A stretch of DNA of 64,000 nucleotides from Candidatus Opimibacter iunctus. Lineage in GTDB: Bacteria > Bacteroidota > Bacteroidia > Chitinophagales > Saprospiraceae. The notes below the pieces were generated by a model, which worked only from the letters and a program-made list of their open reading frames with translations, was not told the DNA's origin and did not search any database. The stretch lies in the NCBI GenBank assembly GCA_016716665.1, contig JADJVH010000010.1:124001-188000 (forward strand), written 5' to 3'. Below are positions 58,675 to 64,000 of the stretch, piece after piece. Every line of letters starts with the position of its first letter. Position 1 is the first letter of the stretch. The position numbers and the translations under genes were made by a program.

Positions 58675-59916
58675 ATGCAATTCAGCGAAAATCTATCCCA
58701 GGCCATCCGATCCGTCAGGGCCAACTCCCTCAGGGCCGTGCTCACCCTGATGATCATCGCCTTTGGGATCATGGCCCTGGTAGGTATCCTGACCTCTATT
58801 GATGCGCTGCTATTCACCATGAATGACAATTTTTCGCGGATGGGAGCAAATTCCTTTGAGATCAGGCCTAAAGGATTCCAGGTGCATTCGCGACGAAATG
58901 GGGTAAAAGAAAAACAAGGGGATCCACTTGATTTCAGGCAAGTGTTGGATTTTAAGGATCGGTTTGACTTCCCAGGTGCAAAGGTGTCTGTGTCCGGATG
59001 GTGTACCTCCAATGCAACCCTGAAATATGGTAATGAAAAAACGAATCCAACCGTACTGGTTTTTGGGGTAGACGAAAACTATCTGGCTGTTCAGGCTTTC
59101 GATCTGGATTATGGACGAAACTTTACGAGTGTTGAGCAGGAGACCGGTACACAGGTGGTGATCATCGGAATGGATATCGTCAACGATCTCTTTAAAAAGA
59201 ATGCTGTAGCGGCGATGGGCAAGGATATTACGATTGATAACCGGCGATTTACCATCATAGGCATCCTTAAGTCTAAAGGAGCTTCGATGAACCAGAGTGC
59301 AGACCGGAGGGTATTGATCCCGCTGTATACAGAAAGGCAATGGTATGGATATGCCAATAAAAATTATGATATCGATATCTCCATTGCATCAGCAACGGAA
59401 CTAGATGATGCTATATCACATGCTACCGGTGTCATGCGTGTCATACGGAAACTTAAAGCTTCAGAAGAAAACGATTTTGAGACACGGCAGAGTGACAGCC
59501 TGATGAATATGCTCAAAGACAACACAGTGACCATCCGCCTTGCCGCCATTGGGATCGGGTTGATCACGCTCATCGGCGCCGCGATTGGACTGATGAACAT
59601 CATGCTGGTCTCTGTGACTGAGCGTACACGTGAAATTGGCATCAGCAAGGCACTAGGCGCCACGCGAGCCAACATCATGACACAATTCCTTACCGAAGCG
59701 GTATTGATCACCCAACTGGGTGGAGTGGTAGGAATCATCCTGGGCATCTTGATCGGAAATGGTGTTGCGCTCTTGCTGGGCGGTAAATTTATCATCCCCT
59801 GGGCCTGGATCATACTTGGCTTTATCACCTGTATGATTGTTGGTCTCGTATCCGGATTATATCCTGCGCTCAAAGCTGCACGGCTAGATCCTATCGAGTC
59901 GCTGCGTTACGAGTAG
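58675..59916 (+). CDS. MacB-type ABC transporter permease (FtsX-like)
   Basis: A 413-residue MacB/LolC-like permease. It has a helix at about 20-42 (LTLMIIAFGIMALVGILTSI), a large periplasmic core domain and three C-terminal helices (about 285-310, 333-360 and 370-395), with the FtsX signature GISKALGATRANIMTQFLTE between. This topology (one plus three helices, large loop) fits export or lipoprotein-release permeases that partner with a separate ATPase. No ATPase gene is adjacent. Confidence 0.88.
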   Translation: MQFSENLSQAIRSVRANSLRAVLTLMIIAFGIMALVGILTSIDALLFTMNDNFSRMGANSFEIRPKGFQVHSRRNGVKEKQGDPLDFRQVLDFKDRFDFPGAKVSVSGWCTSNATLKYGNEKTNPTVLVFGVDENYLAVQAFDLDYGRNFTSVEQETGTQVVIIGMDIVNDLFKKNAVAAMGKDITIDNRRFTIIGILKSKGASMNQSADRRVLIPLYTERQWYGYANKNYDIDISIASATELDDAISHATGVMRVIRKLKASEENDFETRQSDSLMNMLKDNTVTIRLAAIGIGLITLIGAAIGLMNIMLVSVTERTREIGISKALGATRANIMTQFLTEAVLITQLGGVVGIILGILIGNGVALLLGGKFIIPWAWIILGFITCMIVGLVSGLYPALKAARLDPIESLRYE

Positions 59917-60072
59917 ATTTCCTTTAGTATGCTTTAGTGTCCGGCGGTGGTATCCTGATAGATCGATCACCATTTGATTATTTTATAAACAGCCTTTTCG
60001 TGCACTGCATCATCGAGAGTCATGATGTAGGTTCCTGATGGTGCCCCAATGGACATTTGAATGTGATTCGTA

Positions 60073-62358
60073 TCAAAATATGAAGCTGCTGAAATAAGCT
60101 GGCCTAAAACACTTAAAAAGTTTAACATTAACCTGGGGAAAAGTTCTTCCGGGGATGATGTCTACTTCTTCTTGTGTAGGATTCGGGTAAACTAAAAAAT
60201 GTGTTTGATTTTGAAGCGCTCCATCAGAAGAAACAAAGGTTGATTCTCTCGCCCCAAGATCGGGACCGATACCGTTATAATCATAAAATCCCTTCACCTG
60301 AATTCCCCTATCAATCATTGGGCTCCCAGGCATCAGTGTAAAATTCCCGCTAGCGGCATCTGCAAACTGAGGATCTTCCTGAAATGAATACTCAATCACT
60401 ATCTTATCGCTTCCTGTGATAGCGGTCAGTTCATTTTGCAGATCAAGTACATCATAGACTTCGTGACAGGTATATTGGCCATGAACTTCCTTGATGGTGG
60501 CTATAGGCTTCTGGCTTGCAGTGTAGTAATTATCATAAACCGAGGTGAGTTGGAAATGCGTTTTGTCTTTGAAGCCCTGGAAATACCCGATTTCATTTTG
60601 TAGCGCATAATATATGTTATTGACAAATGTGGCTTTTTTCCATTCGCCATCCCACAAGGTATAGGTAAACCCAAGTGTGTCTTCACTGTGAAAAGTGTTG
60701 TTGATGAAATAAACAGAACCGGCCTGATCATCGGGAACTAAGCCTGAATTTGATTTGATGCCTACCCCTGCTGAGGTAAAGGCCATCGGAGGGTTACAAC
60801 CTGTATAGTAGGGATCGTTCGGTATGTTTTGCCTGCTTGCAATATGGTGTATCACATTTCTGTAAAAGTATCTAGGCCCTGTCAGCGGCGGTGCTAACGA
60901 GAAGCCTGCCATAGCGCTCCTGATCTCATTGTTCCACACCCTGAGGTTGCTCCACTGCCCATCACACTCGATAGCATCAAAATTGTCCACAAATGTATTG
61001 TCATAGATATCCGCCTCATCTATGATCCCGGTTTCAAATTGCTTGACTATTCCAGAACACGTTCCTTCAAACAGGCTTCCCCTGATGGCAATACGATGTC
61101 CGTCCTCCAGAAAAACGGCTCCGTTTTCAAATTGACGGCACACTGATGTGGGAACAAATACAGACTGATTTGATACTGATTTTTTCAACATGCCATGTGA
61201 CCAGAGACCGGTTTCATCTTTAAATGAACATGACTGGATCAGTATATCATCACAGGTACCACCAAACGACAGATGAAAGTTATTGTACGCAAACCGGCAA
61301 TTGGAAAAAACCACCTGGTGAACATTCCGGAGATCAAAGGCCATAGCCGCATTCCCTAATGAAAATAAGGGTACGGTGGGTTTTGCAAAATTCTTAACGG
61401 TAATGCCATCAAAGACCAGGTGTGCCTTGCTGCCATTGCCATAGATCGTCATAAAACGAAAAGCCTGCGACAAGATCACTTCACTTTCGTTTGGATCTGT
61501 ACCCTCGCGGGTGTGTATGTAGATCGTCTTATCATCACGTACAAATCCATCATATTGAAAGCCTAGTCCGGTCAGGCTGAAGGTATCCACGAGGATGTTA
61601 GGCATCACAGAAGGATAGGGATATAACATCTTTCCATTCAAGAGACACAGATTGGTATAGGAGGCGGCTTCAGGAAGTGCTGCACTATATAGGTTAGGAT
61701 TGCTTTGGCTTTGCGTCCATTGCAACGGCTGGTAATATCCTCCGTCAAAAACAGGATTTGCTCCCGGTGCTGCCATAAATAGTATAGGCTCTCCAGAGGA
61801 ACAATCTCCTGTAATAGAGATCGCCAATTCCTTGTCCGGGTAAAGTCCATCTTTTAACATAATAGTGGTGCCACAGGAAAGTGGTGATCCCAGCAGCACA
61901 CTTAGCTTTCCCGGTGATTGTTGCGTATACTCTGTTCCGATGCCTCCTGGTGAAACCCATTTAATATTGTTTGTTGGTTGAACCTCAAAAACCTCGCGTG
62001 TAGTTATGGTTTGAATTGAAAGGTTGATAACATTCAGTTTTGGAAAAGAATCAACTAAGCGGACACTGATTTCATAAGTTGTTGCAGGCTGCAAGCCAAA
62101 CAAACTTTCCTTAAACTGATCCACTCCTTTATTAGAGATTCTGTCCGCCTCAATTCCGGATTTCCAACCGGCATCTGTTACCTCCTTATACTCCACAAAA
62201 CAGTGGCTGTTGTGATCGGCATCATACCCTGGTGGCAGAGCCACTTCAATACCGGCCGTATAGATAAAGGGGTGGATGAAGAGTTGCTGTGCTTCTAAAT
62301 GACCGTAGAAAAAGCCAATGACACAAAAAAGGCATACACGTATCGTATTATTTTCCAT
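60073..62358 (-). CDS. Right-handed beta-helix secreted protein (T9SS), frameshifted at its C terminus
   Basis: A 761-residue secreted protein with a signal peptide (MENNTIRVCLFCVIGFFYG, ending near EAQQ). It then has a fibronectin-like part (about 25-135) and a right-handed beta-helix/pectate-lyase-like region (about 140-560) with repeats such as NCRFAYNNFHLSFGGTCDDI and NTFVDNFDAIECDGQW. A T9SS domain starts at FLVYPNPTQEEVDI. The frame breaks at about 60118 in a run of five T/A, after which the shifted frame reads VLGQLISAASYFD to KIIKW, the expected end, with a stop at 59967. So the gene most likely ends at 59967; an extra base is present near 60118. Confidence 0.85.
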   Translation of the reverse strand: MENNTIRVCLFCVIGFFYGHLEAQQLFIHPFIYTAGIEVALPPGYDADHNSHCFVEYKEVTDAGWKSGIEADRISNKGVDQFKESLFGLQPATTYEISVRLVDSFPKLNVINLSIQTITTREVFEVQPTNNIKWVSPGGIGTEYTQQSPGKLSVLLGSPLSCGTTIMLKDGLYPDKELAISITGDCSSGEPILFMAAPGANPVFDGGYYQPLQWTQSQSNPNLYSAALPEAASYTNLCLLNGKMLYPYPSVMPNILVDTFSLTGLGFQYDGFVRDDKTIYIHTREGTDPNESEVILSQAFRFMTIYGNGSKAHLVFDGITVKNFAKPTVPLFSLGNAAMAFDLRNVHQVVFSNCRFAYNNFHLSFGGTCDDILIQSCSFKDETGLWSHGMLKKSVSNQSVFVPTSVCRQFENGAVFLEDGHRIAIRGSLFEGTCSGIVKQFETGIIDEADIYDNTFVDNFDAIECDGQWSNLRVWNNEIRSAMAGFSLAPPLTGPRYFYRNVIHHIASRQNIPNDPYYTGCNPPMAFTSAGVGIKSNSGLVPDDQAGSVYFINNTFHSEDTLGFTYTLWDGEWKKATFVNNIYYALQNEIGYFQGFKDKTHFQLTSVYDNYYTASQKPIATIKEVHGQYTCHEVYDVLDLQNELTAITGSDKIVIEYSFQEDPQFADAASGNFTLMPGSPMIDRGIQVKGFYDYNGIGPDLGARESTFVSSDGALQNQTHFLVYPNPTQEEVDIIPGRTFPQVNVKLFKCFRPAYFSSFIF

Positions 62359-62418
62359 CCGGGGAGTTAGGTTTTGAATGCACCAATGGGTCTACATGTT
62401 CAATGTGCCATACGGTGT

Positions 62419-63591
62419 TCATGTTGTTTCTTCTTTAACGGCATTTTCTTCAATGCCGTGCCCGGGTAGTGTCATCCGTAACCAAATATAACCAGCTACG
62501 CCCGCTATAAGTGAAGCCAAAAGCACAGCAACCTTTGCGTTGACAATAGTCCCCATATCTGAAAACGCAAGCAGGGTAATAAAAATGGACATCGTAAACC
62601 CTATGCCCGCCAGCATGCCGGCTCCGGTAAGATGTGTTTTATTAATGCCTTGTGGCAAGGCAGACCACCCCAATCCAATACCCAACAAGGAAAACAACAC
62701 AATGCCAATTGGCTTTCCTAAAACCAATCCGCCAATGATACCGAGATTATTGGCGTCACCCATGGAGTGAATGACATCAGCCGAAACTGCGATAGCTGTA
62801 TTAGCCAGGGCAAACAAGGGAAGCACCAAAAAAGCCACAGGCTTGTGGAGCATATGTTGCAATCTGAAGGATGGTGACTTCTCTCCTCCATCTCTGAAGG
62901 GAAGGGCAAAAGCAACAAGGACGCCTGTGATGGTTGGGTGAATACCGGCACGATATAAACCAAACCACAGCCATGCACCCAATGCCAGGTACACCCATAT
63001 TTGGTCCACCTTAAGTCGGTTAAGGAGTATCATCAGGCCAAAGAGTGCCACTGACATCACCAGGTAAATCAATGACAGGCTATCCGTATAAAAAAGTGCA
63101 ATGATCATGATCGCCCCCAGATCATCGATGATCGCCAGTGCGGTGAGAAATAATTTCAGCATCAGCGGCACACGACTTCCCAGCAGGGAGAGTATACCCA
63201 GAGAAAAAGCTATGTCTGTAGCCATCGGGATGCCAAACCCATTTTCAAAGGGAGTGCCGTGATTTAATCCAAAGTGTATTGCCGCAGGAACCAACATGCC
63301 GCCAACAGCCGCCATGATCGGCAGCATTGCTTTTTTAAGATCCGAAAACTCTCCTACATAGATTTCACGCTCGATCTCCAGTCCAACCAGGAGAAAGAAC
63401 AACGTCATCAATCCATCATTGATCCAAAACTCTATTGGCCTGGAAAAAAGGTCTGTATGCCATATATGCTGATAGGCCTGGCCAAGCCCTGAATTGGCTA
63501 TGCTCAGGGAAACAGCCGTGCAGGCAATAAGCACCAATCCGGCAGCTTTTTCGCTTTCAAAAAATTCACTGAATAATTTACTTGCCTTCAT
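62419..63591 (-). CDS. nhaA: Na+/H+ antiporter NhaA
   Basis: Electrogenic sodium/proton antiporter of the inner membrane. The 390-residue protein has about 11-12 membrane helices and NhaA hallmarks: VGLEIEREIYVGEF, IPMATDIAFSLGIL and ALAIIDDLGAIMIIALFY (the conserved ion-binding Asp pair). Length is standard for NhaA without extra domains. It helps control internal pH and Na+. Confidence 0.94.
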   Translation of the reverse strand: MKASKLFSEFFESEKAAGLVLIACTAVSLSIANSGLGQAYQHIWHTDLFSRPIEFWINDGLMTLFFLLVGLEIEREIYVGEFSDLKKAMLPIMAAVGGMLVPAAIHFGLNHGTPFENGFGIPMATDIAFSLGILSLLGSRVPLMLKLFLTALAIIDDLGAIMIIALFYTDSLSLIYLVMSVALFGLMILLNRLKVDQIWVYLALGAWLWFGLYRAGIHPTITGVLVAFALPFRDGGEKSPSFRLQHMLHKPVAFLVLPLFALANTAIAVSADVIHSMGDANNLGIIGGLVLGKPIGIVLFSLLGIGLGWSALPQGINKTHLTGAGMLAGIGFTMSIFITLLAFSDMGTIVNAKVAVLLASLIAGVAGYIWLRMTLPGHGIEENAVKEETT

Positions 63592-63625
63592 CTTTCGGCC
63601 GGTGTTTGCCTGTTAAATTACGTCA

Positions 63626-64000
63626 TCAAATCATTTTATTGACCTGCTTCATCGCTTCACGCACAGTGAGTCCTGATAATTGGTGCTTTTGTACAAAGGC
63701 AAGGACCTTTTGCGGATTTACTTTTGCATGTTGCCGCAGCGCCCACCCACACGCTTTGCGCAGAAAGAATTCCTTGCTGTCTGCTACACGGGTGATCATC
63801 TCAAATAAAAGTTTCTCATCGGTGGTCTCCCTGTAAAAGAGCTGATGGATGATCGCTACCCTTTGCAGCCACATATGCCCTGAGTCCATCCATTTGTGCG
63901 CATAGGTATGTTGTAATTCAGGGAATCGCTTAAAATGCATACCCACGAGCTTAGCCAGCCAATCAACAGTGTCCCACCACGAATTGGTGGTGATACATTT
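63626..64000 (-). CDS. DNA alkylation repair protein, AlkD-like (cut by window edge)
   Basis: The C-terminal ~125 residues of a HEAT-repeat AlkD-like glycosylase. The frame stays open to the last base of the window (reading TNSWWDTVDWLAKLVG upstream of MHFKRFP), so the N terminus is outside. Features include NSWWDTVD, FFLRKACGWALRQHAK and VNPQKVLAFV. AlkD proteins remove 3- and 7-alkylpurines without base flipping. The apparent GTG start at 63946 is internal. Confidence 0.88.
   Translation of the reverse strand, partial: KCITTNSWWDTVDWLAKLVGMHFKRFPELQHTYAHKWMDSGHMWLQRVAIIHQLFYRETTDEKLLFEMITRVADSKEFFLRKACGWALRQHAKVNPQKVLAFVQKHQLSGLTVREAMKQVNKMI

Overview
This window comes from the chromosome of a member of the Bacteroidota, probably of the Saprospiraceae/Chitinophagales type (the lower rank is inference). 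Five secreted proteins end in a type IX secretion (T9SS) sorting domain. There is a DUF1800/DUF1501 gene pair. Several genes carry the Bacteroidota -7 box TAnnTTTG close to the start codon, and no Shine-Dalgarno sequences are apparent. I see no tRNA, rRNA, CRISPR array, transposase or prophage. Both ends cut genes: an AsmA-like protein on the left and an AlkD-like DNA repair protein on the right.

0-29 kb is mostly housekeeping: rsmG with a glycosyltransferase, aspS with odhB, a membrane pyrophosphatase (hppA), a PQQ-type sugar dehydrogenase, a DUF1800-DUF1501-discoidin operon, tsaE with alanine dehydrogenase, a lipid kinase, and metH. A compact SAM-type riboswitch appears to precede metH. It is the best RNA element in the window.

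29-38.4 kb is an accessory island rich in toxin-antitoxin and defence-like genes. It holds an AbiEi-like/Fic fusion, an HTH-MntA/HepT pair with a palindromic operator, an AT-rich PD-(D/E)xK nuclease-DUF2075 helicase facing a phospholipase-D-like protein, and a class I Fic protein whose small inhibitor is encoded convergently and overlaps it tail to tail. A HigBA pair with a nonsense-mutated toxin lies further on, near 55 kb.

38.4-64 kb holds three YtxH stress proteins with a holin-like pair, an S41 protease, a TetR-ABC-HlyD-TolC export operon whose ATPase lacks most catalytic motifs, an ATP-grasp enzyme, aldose 1-epimerase, an OmpA-type envelope protein, a Gfo/Idh/MocA oxidoreductase, an inositol-phosphatase-like enzyme, a MacB-type permease, a T9SS beta-helix protein and NhaA.

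The intergenic DNA is unusual. Many gaps carry tandem arrays of 7-9 bp units that differ from gap to gap, and several dispersed palindromic repeat families recur. One repeat copy is split by exactly two 53-bp hairpin units. Four genes (hppA, DUF1800, higB and the beta-helix gene) are each broken by a single change. This could be real decay or consensus error in the assembly. All calls come from reading the sequence; no database search or computation was run.
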